NCBI RefSeq assembly: GCF_009649785.1
Contig: NZ_WJOK01000033.1
Span: 1 to 54,600, forward strand
Reading direction: 5' to 3'
DNA length: 54,600 nucleotides
From: Agrobacterium tumefaciens
Lineage (GTDB): Bacteria > Pseudomonadota > Alphaproteobacteria > Rhizobiales > Rhizobiaceae
In this document: piece after piece, positions 35,799-45,700 of the stretch
Layout of the letters: each line of letters starts with the position of its first letter
Numbering within the stretch: the stretch's first letter is position 1
Position numbers and translations under genes: made by a program
The notes under the pieces: model-generated
What the model saw: only the letters and a program-made list of their open reading frames with translations
Told to the model about the DNA's origin: nothing
Databases searched by the model: none

Positions 35799-36833
35799 AT
35801 GGGTTTCAAAGTTGCAATTGTAGGCGCCACCGGCAATGTCGGTCGCGAAATGCTCAACATCCTGGCCGAACGTGGTTTTCCGGCAGATGAAGTCGTGCCG
35901 CTCGCTTCCTCCCGCTCGCAGGGTACGGAAGTTTCCTATGGCGACCGCACGCTGAAGGTTTCCAACCTCGAAAACTACGATTTTTCCGACACGGATATTT
36001 GCCTGATGTCGGCCGGCGGCGAGATTTCCAAGAAGTGGTCGCCGAAGATCGGCCAGCAGGGTTGCGTCGTCATCGATAACTCGTCTGCATGGCGCTACGA
36101 CCAGGACGTTCCGCTGATCGTTCCGGAAGTCAATGCCGACGCGATCTCGGGCTTCACCCGCAAGAACATCATCGCCAATCCGAATTGCTCCACGGCCCAG
36201 CTCGTTGTCGCGCTGAAGCCGCTGCATGACTTTGCCAAGATCAAGCGCGTCGTTGTCTCCACCTACCAGTCCGTTTCCGGCGCTGGCAAGGAAGGCATGG
36301 ACGAGCTGTTCCAGCAGACACGCGCCGTCTTCGTGGCCGATCCGGTCGAAACGAAGAAGTTCACCAAGCGCATCGCCTTCAACGTCATCCCGCATATCGA
36401 CGTCTTCATGGAAGACGGCTATACCAAGGAAGAATGGAAGGTTCTGGCCGAAACCAAGAAGATGCTCGATCCGAAGATCAAGGTAACCTGCACGGCCGTG
36501 CGCGTTCCTGTTTTCATCGGTCATTCGGAATCGGTCAACATCGAGTTCGAAAACGAGATCACCGCCGATCAGGCGCGTGATATCCTGCGCGAAGCGCCGG
36601 GTTGCCTCGTGATCGACAAGCATGAAGATGGCGGCTACATCACCCCGGTTGAATCCGCCGGCGAGGATGCGACCTATATTTCGCGTATCCGTGAGGATGC
36701 GACGGTTGAAAACGGCCTCAACATCTGGGTTGTTTCGGACAATCTGCGCAAGGGCGCTGCCCTCAATGCCATCCAGATCGCCGAACTCCTGGTCAATCGT
36801 GGTCTCATCAAGCCCCGCAAGGCGGCGGCTTGA
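35799..36833 (+). CDS. asd: aspartate-semialdehyde dehydrogenase
   Basis: A 344-residue enzyme that reduces aspartyl phosphate to aspartate semialdehyde, the branch point toward lysine/diaminopimelate, threonine, isoleucine and methionine. The NADP-binding loop is VGATGNVGREML at 9-20, the catalytic Cys130 is in NPNCSTAQ, and His242 is in GHSESV. ATG 35799 is preferred over a TTG six bases earlier. A possible leader peptide and alternative hairpins precede it. A terminator follows 30 bp after the stop codon, so it is monocistronic. Confidence 0.97.
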   Translation: MGFKVAIVGATGNVGREMLNILAERGFPADEVVPLASSRSQGTEVSYGDRTLKVSNLENYDFSDTDICLMSAGGEISKKWSPKIGQQGCVVIDNSSAWRYDQDVPLIVPEVNADAISGFTRKNIIANPNCSTAQLVVALKPLHDFAKIKRVVVSTYQSVSGAGKEGMDELFQQTRAVFVADPVETKKFTKRIAFNVIPHIDVFMEDGYTKEEWKVLAETKKMLDPKIKVTCTAVRVPVFIGHSESVNIEFENEITADQARDILREAPGCLVIDKHEDGGYITPVESAGEDATYISRIREDATVENGLNIWVVSDNLRKGAALNAIQIAELLVNRGLIKPRKAAA

Positions 36834-36862
36834 TACGATTTTTTAAGGTTCGTTAAGTATAA

Positions 36863-36896
36863 CCCGTCTGTTCTGTGTGGGGCAGGCGGGTTTTCC
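36863..36896 (+). terminator. Rho-independent terminator of asd
   Basis: AACCCGTCTG (36863-36872) pairs with CAGGCGGGTT (36885-36894) across a 12-base loop, with one G-T pair, and TT follows. It lies 30 bp past the asd stop codon. Confidence 0.75.
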
Positions 36897-37048
36897 AATT
36901 GGCTATCATCACGGCCAGTTTATTTGCAGGCCTTGCTGCCAAAAGGCAATTTAGGCGGCCAAAAAGCAATTTGGCACCCGAGCCCATACAGCAGCGACGT
37001 TTTGGTTCTCGGGATAAATTCCCCAAAGGATATCGAAGGCAGATTTTG

Positions 37049-37864
37049 ATGCGGGCAATGAAGGCAATTCTGGCTGGTGTGGCCATGGTCTCGGTTTTGG
37101 CGGCGACGCCGGTTGTGGCTGCGCAATGCGGCAACACTTCGGCAGGGTTCGACGCCTGGGTCGGTGCCTTCAAGCAGGAAGCGGCGAGCCGCGGTGTCAG
37201 CGCCTCGGTGCTTGATCGTGCCTTCTCCGGCGTCTCCTACAATCAGCCGACCATCCGCGCCGATCGCGGCCAGCACAGCTTCAAGCTGTCCTTCGACCAG
37301 TTCATGCAGAAGCGTGGCGGCCAGACGATCATCTCGCGCGGCAAGACCATGAAGAAGAACAATGCGGCTCTCTTCGCCTCGATTGAAAAGGCCTATGGTG
37401 TGCCGGCCGGCCCGCTGCTCGCCATCTGGGGCATGGAAACCGGATTTGGCGGCTTCATGGGCAACCAGCACACGCTGTCCGCCGTGGCGACGCTTTCTTT
37501 CGACTGCCGCCGTTCGGATTATTTTACCGAGCAGCTTTATGCGGCCCTGAAGCTCGTCGGCAGCGGATCGCTGAACGTTAACGCCAAGGGTGCTGCCCAT
37601 GGCGAAATCGGCCAGACGCAGTTCCTGCCGTTGAACGTTGTGCGCTACGGCGTGGATTTCGACCGCGACGGACGCATCGATCTCGTCGGTTCGCGCGCCG
37701 ATGCGCTGGCCTCCACCGCCAACTTCCTTGTCGGCCACGGCTGGCAGCGCGGTGCGGGTTATCAGCAGGGGCAGACGAATTACGCGGCCATTCAGGGCTG
37801 GAACGCTGCAAGCGTTTATCAGCAGGCGATTGCGTTTATCGGCAAGGCGATTGACGGCCAATAA
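37049..37864 (+). CDS. lytic murein transglycosylase (MltB family)
   Basis: A 271-residue periplasmic enzyme that cuts the glycan strand of peptidoglycan to 1,6-anhydro products. A signal peptide covers residues 1-25 (ILAGVAMVSVLAATPVVAA). The catalytic Glu130 is in the GMETGFGG motif, and the family stretch GEIGQTQFLP is present. It is the short rhizobial type, without the C-terminal peptidoglycan-binding domain of longer homologues. ATG 37049 has GAAGG nine bases upstream; longer readings upstream do not improve the signal peptide. Confidence 0.92.
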   Translation: MRAMKAILAGVAMVSVLAATPVVAAQCGNTSAGFDAWVGAFKQEAASRGVSASVLDRAFSGVSYNQPTIRADRGQHSFKLSFDQFMQKRGGQTIISRGKTMKKNNAALFASIEKAYGVPAGPLLAIWGMETGFGGFMGNQHTLSAVATLSFDCRRSDYFTEQLYAALKLVGSGSLNVNAKGAAHGEIGQTQFLPLNVVRYGVDFDRDGRIDLVGSRADALASTANFLVGHGWQRGAGYQQGQTNYAAIQGWNAASVYQQAIAFIGKAIDGQ

Positions 37865-37895
37865 GGCCGCTTTCTCCCAATTGGAACGTCCACTT

Positions 37896-38009
37896 CCGTG
37901 ATGCCGGACTAGTTCCGGCATCCAGTCACGGCGCGTCTGCGCCGTGAAAACAATCCTAAGCAATCAAAGACTTGATCGCACTTGGCCCCGGATCACGTCC
38001 GGGGTGACG
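37896..38009. repeat. mosaic palindromic repeat, copy C
   Basis: A 114-bp element with imperfect inverted ends (CCGTGATGCCGGACTAGTTCC at the left; the complement of GGATCACGTCCGGGGTGACG at the right). Inside are an ACGGCGCG/CGCGCCGT-type hairpin and an ACTTGATCGC segment shared with copy A. It fills most of the gap between mltB and the convergent carbonic anhydrase gene. Confidence 0.8.
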
Positions 38010-38032
38010 AAGCTTTGAGAAGGTTTCGACAA

Positions 38033-38674
38033 TCACAGGTCCGGGCGGCGAAAGTCGCCCGTTTTGCCGTCCATCACCCACAATTCGCCGGTGGAGATAT
38101 CGAACCAGGCGCCATGCAGCTTCACCTTGCCGGCGGTTTCCTGCGCCTTGACGAAGGGGAAGCCGCGCAGGTTGGCGATGGAGTTGCGAATGGAAACGCG
38201 CTCCAGCGCCGTCTGGCGCTCGGAAGCGGTCATGACGTCGTTGCTCTGGATCTGCTCGGCGGCGGATTTCACCATGTTCATCCATTTGCCGATGAAGTCG
38301 CCGGGTGACAGAGGTTCAAGATTGGGGTCGAGTGCGGCCTGAATGCCGCCGCAGCGGCCATGGCCCATGACGACGATGTCCTTCACCTTCAGAACCTGCA
38401 CGGCATATTCGATGGCGGCTGATGTGGCGTGGTACTGACCGTCAGGCTCAAAGGGCGGCACCATGTTGGCGACGTTCCGCACGACGAAAAGTTCTCCCGG
38501 TCCGCAGTCGAAAATCGTTTCCGGCGCCGAACGGGAGTCACAACAGGCAATGAACAGGGTCTGCGGTTTCTGTCCGGTATCAGCCAGAACGCGGTATCTT
38601 TCGCGCTCGTCGGCATAGCGGCCGCTCATGAAGTTCTTGTAGCCGTTGAGAAGGTTTTCCGGAAAATCTTTCAT
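38033..38674 (-). CDS. beta-class carbonic anhydrase
   Basis: A 213-residue zinc enzyme that interconverts CO2 and bicarbonate. The zinc site is complete: Cys44, Asp46 and Arg48 (CCDSR), His105 and Cys108 (GHGRCGG). The length is typical. It is a cytosolic enzyme, likely needed for growth at ambient CO2. It shares direction with pdxY, 74 bp downstream of that gene, but an operon is not clear. Confidence 0.96.
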   Translation of the reverse strand: MKDFPENLLNGYKNFMSGRYADERERYRVLADTGQKPQTLFIACCDSRSAPETIFDCGPGELFVVRNVANMVPPFEPDGQYHATSAAIEYAVQVLKVKDIVVMGHGRCGGIQAALDPNLEPLSPGDFIGKWMNMVKSAAEQIQSNDVMTASERQTALERVSIRNSIANLRGFPFVKAQETAGKVKLHGAWFDISTGELWVMDGKTGDFRRPDL

Positions 38675-38748
38675 CTATCGCAGTACCGTTGTGCTTGGAC
38701 CAAGATCAAGAGAAGAACTCGGTGCGTTGAAGACCAATCCTTTAGCCG

Positions 38749-39624
38749 CTATTTGCGCTTGCTGCGCGAAGGATGCAAGAGATGGCGCATCTGCACCATC
38801 GCCATGGGTGTGGAGAGACTTGAAGAATCCGTCTCCAGCGTCAATTCGTTCATGTCGCGTTTTTTGGTTCGCGCCAGAATTTCGAACACGCTGGCGGTGG
38901 CCAGTTGCAGCGCCTTCTCGTCGTCCATGCCTTCCAGCAGCCGGGCAAGGAACAGCGCCGCCATCAGGTCTCCGAGACCGTTCGGTGCGTCTTCTATGGC
39001 GCGGTGTTCCGCCATCAGCGCGTGCCGGCCGCTCAAATAGAGATTTCCCGTGCCGCCCGCCATCATCGACACGGCTGAGGTGACCAGCATTTTCGGCGGG
39101 CCGAGTGCGAGCGCGGCATCCATGATGGCATTGTTGGTCTCAAGCTCGGCGCCGCTCATCCAGGCCAGTTCATAACGGTTTGGCGTGGCGACGGTGGCAA
39201 GCGGAATGAGGTGATCGCGGATGGCTTCGGCAGTCTCAAGGGGAATGTATAGTCCGCCCAGATCGCCCATGACCGGGTCACAGGCATAAATCAGCGACGG
39301 GTTCTTTTCCTTGAGATTGCGGATCAGCCTTGCGACGGAGCGCACCTGCGCCGCGCTGCCGAAATAACCGGTCAGGACAGCCTTGACCTCGCCGATCCAT
39401 TTGGCGTTTTCGAGGTCGGTCATGGCCTTGTCGAAATCATCGTCCTGAAAGCGCATCCGGGTGGACGGGCCATGGCCGGGGTGCCAGGGCAAAACGATTG
39501 TGGGCACCGCCCATACCGGATAGCCAAGGGTCTCCAGCGCGAAGACTGCGGCACGGTTGCCGACCGATCCACGCATGACGTGGCTGGAAATGACGATGAC
39601 GGCGCCCTGGGTATTTTCCTGCAT
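38749..39624 (-). CDS. pdxY: pyridoxal kinase
   Basis: A 291-residue ribokinase-superfamily kinase that phosphorylates pyridoxal in B6 salvage. Motifs include SSHVMRGSVGNRAAVFALE at 13-31, the ACDPVMGD stretch, TPNRYELAWMSG and the GLGD anion-hole/catalytic motif with Asp219. It aligns best with PdxY-type enzymes. ATG 39624 has AAGG six bases upstream; an in-frame TTG 60 bases earlier is less likely. Confidence 0.9.
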   Translation of the reverse strand: MQENTQGAVIVISSHVMRGSVGNRAAVFALETLGYPVWAVPTIVLPWHPGHGPSTRMRFQDDDFDKAMTDLENAKWIGEVKAVLTGYFGSAAQVRSVARLIRNLKEKNPSLIYACDPVMGDLGGLYIPLETAEAIRDHLIPLATVATPNRYELAWMSGAELETNNAIMDAALALGPPKMLVTSAVSMMAGGTGNLYLSGRHALMAEHRAIEDAPNGLGDLMAALFLARLLEGMDDEKALQLATASVFEILARTKKRDMNELTLETDSSSLSTPMAMVQMRHLLHPSRSKRK

Positions 39625-39894
39625 CACGGCCTTCTTGCTTTCAAACGCCACAGAAGCCCGCAAGTGCCCCTGCTCACAGATCAAGATGCGCTCTCATGAC
39701 ATATCGCATCGTCACTTTCCACCGTTAATCCCGCAAGGGTCTATCCCGTAAAACGATGGGCGTCCGGTCTTCTTGGCCTTTCCGGTGCCGGTCCGGTATT
39801 GCGGTATCGGCGAACTGCCCTACCTTTTTGTTTACGCATCGGGTTTTCCCAAAACCGCGGTACACTTTTCGACACGATGCCCTATAGTTGCATC

Positions 39895-41355
39895 ATGCTC
39901 GATCTCGTCATCGCCTATTGGCCTCATATCCTTGCCGCTCTTTCCATTTTGATGGGAACCGTGGCGGCCGTACATGCCACGATGACGAAGGAAGAGGTCC
40001 GCTCCGCGCTTGGCTGGGTGGGCGTCATCGTTCTGTCGCCGATCGTCGGTGCAGTCATTTATGCGATTGCCGGCATCAACCGGATTCGCCGGTCCAGTAT
40101 CAGGCAGCAGCGGTCTTTCATGCAGGACGAGATCATGGATCGCGTGGCGCGCCTGGATGCGAGCGGCGAGGTGATTGCCGCGCGGTTCGGACGCCGTTTC
40201 GAGGCGATGAAGACGCTCGGCGACCGGGTGACGCGCCACGCACTGACGACCGGTAACCGCATCGAGCCGCTTGTCACCGGCGACGCGGCCTATGCCGCCA
40301 TGCTTGAAGCGATAGGCGAGGCGAAGCGGTCGATCATCCTCGAAACATATATTTTCGACAATGACAGGATCGGCGCCCGTTTTGTCGCCGCGCTGGAAAG
40401 GGCGAAGTTCCGGGGCGTGGAGGTGCGGGTGCTGGTGGATGCCGTGGGCGCGCGCTATTCCGTGCCGAGCATCCTGCCAACGCTCAGGGAAAAAGGGATC
40501 GTTGCCGATGTGTTCAACGGCAATGTCATCATGGGGCTGCGGCTGCCCTATGCCAATCTGCGCACCCACCGCAAGATCCTGGTGGTGGACGGGCGCCTCG
40601 CCTTTAGCGGCGGCATGAATATCCGCGAAGGGTTCACCCTTGAATTCGGCGGCGAAAAACAGGCGCACGACACACATTTCAAGATCAGCGGACCGGTTGT
40701 CTCTGATTTTTTCTCCATTGCGGCGGAGGACTGGAGGTTCACGACGGGGGAGCTTCTGCACACGCCGGTCTGGGATATCGCCATTCCCGATGGTGTGCCG
40801 GGTTCACAGATCGTCGCCCGCGTTTCCTCCTCGGGGCCGGATAAGAGCATAGAGACCAATCACAAGATGCTGATGGGGGCGTTTTCCGTCGCCCGCTCCT
40901 CCATTCTCGTCATGTCGCCCTATTTTCTCCCCGATCGGGAGCTTATTTCAGCGCTCATTACCGCAGCGAGGCGGGGAGTCGTGGTGGATATCATCGTGCC
41001 GCAAAGCAACAATCTGGTGCTTGTGGACAGGGCGATGACGGCGCAATTCGACCAGATGTTGAAGAATTACTGCCGCATCTGGCGGGCGACAGGGCCCTTC
41101 AATCATTCCAAGCTTCTGGTGATCGACGAGCGCTGGAGCTACATCGGTTCTTCCAACCTGGACCCTCGTTCATTGCGGCTGAACTTCGAAGTCGATCTGG
41201 AAGTTATGGATGAGGAATTCGCCGCGACCATCGGAAACCGCATCCGGGAAGCACGGGCAACCGCTTTACCCGTGCGACTGAGCGAACTGAATTCGCGGCC
41301 ATTCGTTGTCCGTTTTGTGGAGCGCGTCCTGTGGCTCGCTTCGCCGTATCTTTAG
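39895..41355 (+). CDS. cls: cardiolipin synthase (phospholipase D family)
   Basis: A 486-residue membrane enzyme that joins two phosphatidylglycerols into cardiolipin. Two N-terminal helices (residues about 3-22 and 35-55) anchor it. Two HKD motifs are intact: HRKILVVD with His225 and HSKLLVID with His404, each followed by the Gly-Gly or Gly-Ser/Asn pair. The start is uncertain: ATG 39895 (MLDLVIAYWP) or ATG 39877 six codons earlier; neither has a good Shine-Dalgarno sequence. An EEP-family gene follows 59 bp later in the same direction. Confidence 0.93.
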   Translation: MLDLVIAYWPHILAALSILMGTVAAVHATMTKEEVRSALGWVGVIVLSPIVGAVIYAIAGINRIRRSSIRQQRSFMQDEIMDRVARLDASGEVIAARFGRRFEAMKTLGDRVTRHALTTGNRIEPLVTGDAAYAAMLEAIGEAKRSIILETYIFDNDRIGARFVAALERAKFRGVEVRVLVDAVGARYSVPSILPTLREKGIVADVFNGNVIMGLRLPYANLRTHRKILVVDGRLAFSGGMNIREGFTLEFGGEKQAHDTHFKISGPVVSDFFSIAAEDWRFTTGELLHTPVWDIAIPDGVPGSQIVARVSSSGPDKSIETNHKMLMGAFSVARSSILVMSPYFLPDRELISALITAARRGVVVDIIVPQSNNLVLVDRAMTAQFDQMLKNYCRIWRATGPFNHSKLLVIDERWSYIGSSNLDPRSLRLNFEVDLEVMDEEFAATIGNRIREARATALPVRLSELNSRPFVVRFVERVLWLASPYL

Positions 41356-41382
41356 AGCGCTATGCGTCGGAAACGCTCTAAA
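41351..41382 (+). terminator. hairpin overlapping the cls stop codon
   Basis: TTTAGAGCG (41351-41359) and CGCTCTAAA (41374-41382) are perfect complements, followed by ACTTTTAA. The cls stop codon TAG is inside the left arm. It may be a partial terminator or a processing hairpin between cls and the next gene. Confidence 0.5.
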
Positions 41383-41414
41383 ACTTTTAATTTGCGCATC
41401 GGAGGCGTCGCAGC

Positions 41415-42260
41415 GTGAAGAAAAACAGTTTGCTGGAGCGTGGAAAAACGGCACTGGCGAAAAACAGCAGCCTGCCCGCCTTCGTCATGCAGTCGCTGCG
41501 CGACCGCCACCAACGGAAGAATGCCGGGCAGGTGGAGAGAGATCACTCCTTCCCGGTCATCGCGTCCTACAACGTCCACAAATGCGTCGGCCGCGACCGC
41601 AGGTTCGATCCTGATCGCACCAGCCGCGTCATTCAGGAAATCGGCGCGGATATCATCGCGCTACAGGAGGCGGACAGCCGTTTCGGCGAGCGCACGGGCC
41701 TGCTCGATCTTGCCCGGCTGGAGCGGGAAAGCGGGCTTGTCCCCGTGCCTGTTCTGGCGGGTGTGAAGGCGCATGGATGGCACGGTAATGTCCTGTTGTT
41801 CAAGGAAGGTGCGGTGCGGGATGTTCATACGCTGAAATTGCCGGGGCTGGAGCCGCGCGGCGCGCTGGTGGTGGAACTGGATTTGAAAAGCGGTGGCGCA
41901 CTGCGAATAATCGCCGCGCATTTCGGTCTTTTGAGGCATTCCCGTGCCCAGCAGGCAAAGGCGCTTATCGGTCTTCTGGAAGCGCGAAACGAATGCGCGA
42001 CCATCCTCATGGGAGACCTGAACGAATGGCGTCTCGGCAATGGCTCGTCGCTCAATACTCTGAGGGATGCATTCGGCGCCCTGCCGCCCGCAGTGCCCAG
42101 TTTTCCATCCAACCTGCCGGTGCTTGCGCTCGACAGGATCATCGCCAACCGCGAAGGGCTGATCGAGCAGGTGGAGGCGCATGACAGTGCGCTGGCGCGC
42201 ATTGCCTCGGACCACCTGCCGCTGAAAGCCGCGATAAGGACCGATCTGCTTCCAACCTGA
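41415..42260 (+). CDS. endonuclease/exonuclease/phosphatase (EEP) family protein
   Basis: A 281-residue phosphodiesterase of the DNase I-like EEP fold. Family motifs: SYNVHKCVG near residue 52, LQEAD (metal-binding Glu), GDLNEW, and C-terminal SDHLPLKA (catalytic Asp-His). No signal peptide; the first 40 residues are basic. GTG start at 41415 with GGAGG ten bases upstream. Following a phospholipase D-type cardiolipin synthase suggests a role in phospholipid or membrane metabolism, but a nuclease is also possible. Confidence 0.88.
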   Translation: MKKNSLLERGKTALAKNSSLPAFVMQSLRDRHQRKNAGQVERDHSFPVIASYNVHKCVGRDRRFDPDRTSRVIQEIGADIIALQEADSRFGERTGLLDLARLERESGLVPVPVLAGVKAHGWHGNVLLFKEGAVRDVHTLKLPGLEPRGALVVELDLKSGGALRIIAAHFGLLRHSRAQQAKALIGLLEARNECATILMGDLNEWRLGNGSSLNTLRDAFGALPPAVPSFPSNLPVLALDRIIANREGLIEQVEAHDSALARIASDHLPLKAAIRTDLLPT

Positions 42261-42292
42261 TCCTGTGGCAGCATCGGATACGGCGACAGACT

Positions 42293-42496
42293 TCAGAGCC
42301 GCTGCGCTACCGTCAGATGGCTGCGCGAACGGGCCTCCAGCAGAGATTTGCGGATGGCTTCCATCAGCCGTTCACGGTTGTTTCTGGTCTTGCCTCTGTC
42401 CAGATTCTGCGCGGCAAGCGCTAGATCCAGACCTTCATGCATTACTATCGAATAGGCAATGGTTGTCGCCCAGTTCTCGTATTCCTGCTCCATCAT
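42293..42496 (-). CDS. small conserved-looking protein of unknown function
   Basis: A 67-residue protein, rich in Ala, Leu, Arg and Glu, largely helical (IVMHEGLDLALAAQNLDRGK, then RERLMEAIRKSLLEARSRS). No membrane segment or Cys motif. The ATG at 42496 (MMEQEY) has AGGGGTGAC immediately upstream, which supports translation. It is convergent with the EEP gene, 32 bp from its stop codon. I do not recognise a family. Confidence 0.6.
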   Translation of the reverse strand: MMEQEYENWATTIAYSIVMHEGLDLALAAQNLDRGKTRNNRERLMEAIRKSLLEARSRSHLTVAQRL

Positions 42497-42603
42497 GTCA
42501 CCCCTGAACTAAATCATTTAGCCCGAATCACCCTGTTCTTGAAATTACCACAAAATGGAAAGCATAAAATAGCATTGTTCCTTTACGTATCTGCTGCCTT
42601 ATG

Positions 42604-42620
42604 CGAATATAGTGTATTCG
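42604..42620. promoter_or_regulatory. inverted repeat, possible operator
   Basis: CGAATA and TATTCG, perfect 6-bp arms around TAGTG, lie about 110 bp upstream of the small 42496 gene in an AT-rich stretch. It could be an operator; no regulator is indicated. Confidence 0.3.
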
Positions 42621-42669
42621 TTATTTCTTTATTGCGGCGCAGCATGTATGTGCTTGCTGCTTAAGTCAT

Positions 42670-42688
42670 TGAAACAGATTCTGTTTCA
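42670..42688. promoter_or_regulatory. perfect 19-bp palindrome
   Basis: TGAAACAGATTCTGTTTCA reads the same on both strands apart from the central base. It is in the gap between the small 42496 gene (minus, start to the left) and the RND gene terminator. The symmetry and 9-bp arms fit a dimeric repressor site, but an RNA hairpin is also possible. Confidence 0.4.
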
Positions 42689-42711
42689 GGCGATGCACAT
42701 GGACGTTCCCA

Positions 42712-42747
42712 CCAACAAAAACGCCGCGCATCGTGAGATGCGCGGCG
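42712..42747 (-). terminator. Rho-independent terminator of the RND efflux operon
   Basis: CGCCGCGCATC and GATGCGCGGCG form a perfect 11-bp stem with loop GTGA at 42722-42747. On the minus strand it is followed by TTTTTGTTGG. It lies 38 bp past the stop codon of the RND pump gene. Confidence 0.88.
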
Positions 42748-42784
42748 GGCTTTCGTCGAAGTTTGCGGTGGATTGGATCAGGTC

Positions 42785-45700
42785 TCAGCCGGCCTTTTCG
42801 AGCTTGTAGTCCGAATTGGCAGGTTCTTCCTGTTTGTGCTGGATGAGAGGACGGTTACCCGACAGCTTGCGCACCAGCACGTAGAATACCGGTGTCATGA
42901 AGATGCCGAAGAACGTCACCCCGATCATGCCGGAGAACACTGCGACACCCATGGCCGCGCGCATTTCCGCACCCGCACCGGTGGAGATGACCAGAGGCAC
43001 CACGCCCATGATGAAGGCGAGTGAGGTCATCAGGATCGGGCGGAGGCGCAGGCGACTTGCCTCGACTGCGGCCTGAAGCGGCGTTCGTCCTTCGAATTCC
43101 AGCTCGCGGGCGAATTCCACGATCAGGATCGCGTTCTTCGCCGATAGCCCGACAAGGACGACAAGGCCGATCTGCGTAAAGATGTTGTTGTCCCCTCCCG
43201 TCAGCCAGACGCCTGTCAATGCGGCGAGAACGCCGAGCGGAACGATCAGAATGATCGCGATCGGCAGGGTTAGGCTTTCATATTGCGCAGCCAATACGAG
43301 ATAGACGAGCAGCAGCGCCAGCGGGAAGACCACGAGGCTGGAATTACCGGCAAGGATCTGCTGGTAAGTCAGGTCCGTCCATTCGTATTCGATCCCGGCC
43401 GGCAGGTTTTCGGCAAGGATTTTCTCGATCGCCGCCTGCGCCTGTCCAGAGGAGAAGCCCGGTGCCGGACCGCCGTTGATATCGGCTGCAAGGAAGCCGT
43501 TATAACGGTTTGTGCGCTCCGGTCCTGTCGTTGCATCTACCTTCAACAGCGTGGAAAGCGGGATCATCTGACCGGTGGACGAGCGGACCTTCAGGCGGCC
43601 GATATCTTCGGCATGGGCGCGGAATTGCGCATCTGCCTGCACACGCACGCTGTATGTCCGCCCGAAGGCGTTGAAGTCGTTGACATAAAGCGAGCCCAGA
43701 TAGATCTGCAGCGTCTGGAAGACGTCGCTGACCGAAACACCCAGCTGCTCGGCCTTGGCGCGGTCGAGATCGGCGAAGAGCTGCGGCACGTTGATCTGGA
43801 AGCTGGAGAAGATGCCTGCCAGTTCCGGTGTCTGGTATGCCTTGGCGATGACCGCCTTGGCCGCTTCGTCAAGCGTCTGGTAGCCGTAACCGGCACGGTC
43901 CTCGATCTGCAGCTTGAAGCCGCCCGTCTGGCCGAGACCGTTAACCGGCGGCGGCGGGAACATGGCGATGAAGGCATCCTGAATGCCGGCAAACTTCTGG
44001 TTCAGCTGCATGGCGATGGCGCCGCCTGACAGTTCCGGCGTCTTGCGGTTTTCGAAGTCGTCGAGAACTGCAAAGACGATGCCCGAATTGGAGCCGATGG
44101 TGAAGCCGTTGATCGACAGGCCGGGGAAAGCGATGGCGTGGCTGACGCCCGGCTGTTGCATGGCGATATCGCTCATCCGCTTGATGACGCTTTCCGTGCG
44201 GTCAAGCGTTGCGCCGTCCGGAAGCTGGGCGAAGCCGATGAGATATTGCTTGTCCTGCGCCGGTACGAACCCGCTTGGGACCGCGCTGAACATGCCGTAG
44301 GTGGCAGCCACCAGCGCCATATAGACGATCATGACGAGGCTTTTGCGCGTTACCAGACCGCCTACGGTTTTGCCGTAACCGTTGGAGGCGGCCCCGAAGG
44401 CGCGGTTGAAGCCACGGAAGAACCAGCCGAAAATCCGGTCCATGAAGCGGGTCAGCCAGTCTTTCGGTGCGTCGTGCTCTTTCAGCAGCAGGGCCGCAAG
44501 AGCGGGTGACAGCGTCAGAGAATTGATCGCCGAAATGACGGTGGAAATCGCGATCGTCAGCGCAAACTGCCGGTAGAACTGGCCAGAAAGGCCGGAGATA
44601 AAGGCTAGTGGGACGAAAACGGCGACCAGCACAAGCGCGATTGCTATGATCGGCCCGGAGACTTCGCGCATCGCCTTGTAGGTGGCATCACGCGGAGAAA
44701 GCCCGTTTTCGATGTTTCGCTCGACGTTTTCCACCACCACGATGGCGTCATCCACCACGATGCCGATGGCCAGCACGAGGCCGAACAGGGTCAACGCGTT
44801 AATGGAGAAACCGAAGGCATACATGACGGCGAAGGTGCCGATGATCGACACCGGAACGGCGATCAGCGGAATGATCGAGGCGCGCCAGGTCTGGAGGAAC
44901 AGGATGACCACCAGTACCACGAGGCCAACGGCCTCGAGGAGCGTATCAACGACCTTTTCGATGGACGAGCGAACGAACTTCGTCGTGTCGTAGACGATTT
45001 CATATTTCACGCCATCAGGCATCGCCAGTTGCAGATTGTCCATTGTCGCGCGGACATTGTCGGCGATTTCGATGGAGTTGGAGCCGGGAGCCTGCAATAC
45101 GGCGATCGCCACGGCGGGTTCGCCGTCGAGCAGCGAGCGCAGCGTATAGTCGGCAGCGCCGAGTTCGATGCGGGCGACGTCGCGAAGACGGGTGATCTGG
45201 CCGTTCGCGCCGCTCTTGACGATGATGTTGCCGAATTCCTCCGGAGTCGTCAGACGGCCCTGGGCATTGACGTTGAGCTGCAGGTCGACGCCGTTGGGGC
45301 TTGGCGATGCGCCGATAACGCCGGCTGCGGCCTGGACGTTCTGCTGACGGATGGCGTCGGATACGTCGCTGGCGGCGAGATCGTGTTCGGCCACCTTTTG
45401 CGGATCCAGCCAGACGCGCATGGAATAGTCACCCGCGCCGAAGACCTGCACCTGACCCACGCCTTCGATACGGGCGAGGCGATCCTTGACGTTCAGCGTC
45501 GCATAGTTGCGCAGATAGGTGATGTCATAGGCATCGGTCTTCGACACGAGATTGACGACCATGATGAAGTCGGGCGAGCTTTTGACGGTGGTGATGCCGA
45601 GTGCGCGCACTTCCGCGGGCAGGCGCGGTTCGGCCTGCGACACGCGGTTCTGCACCAGCTGCTGCGCCTTGTCCGGGTCGGTGCCCAGCTTGAACGTGAC

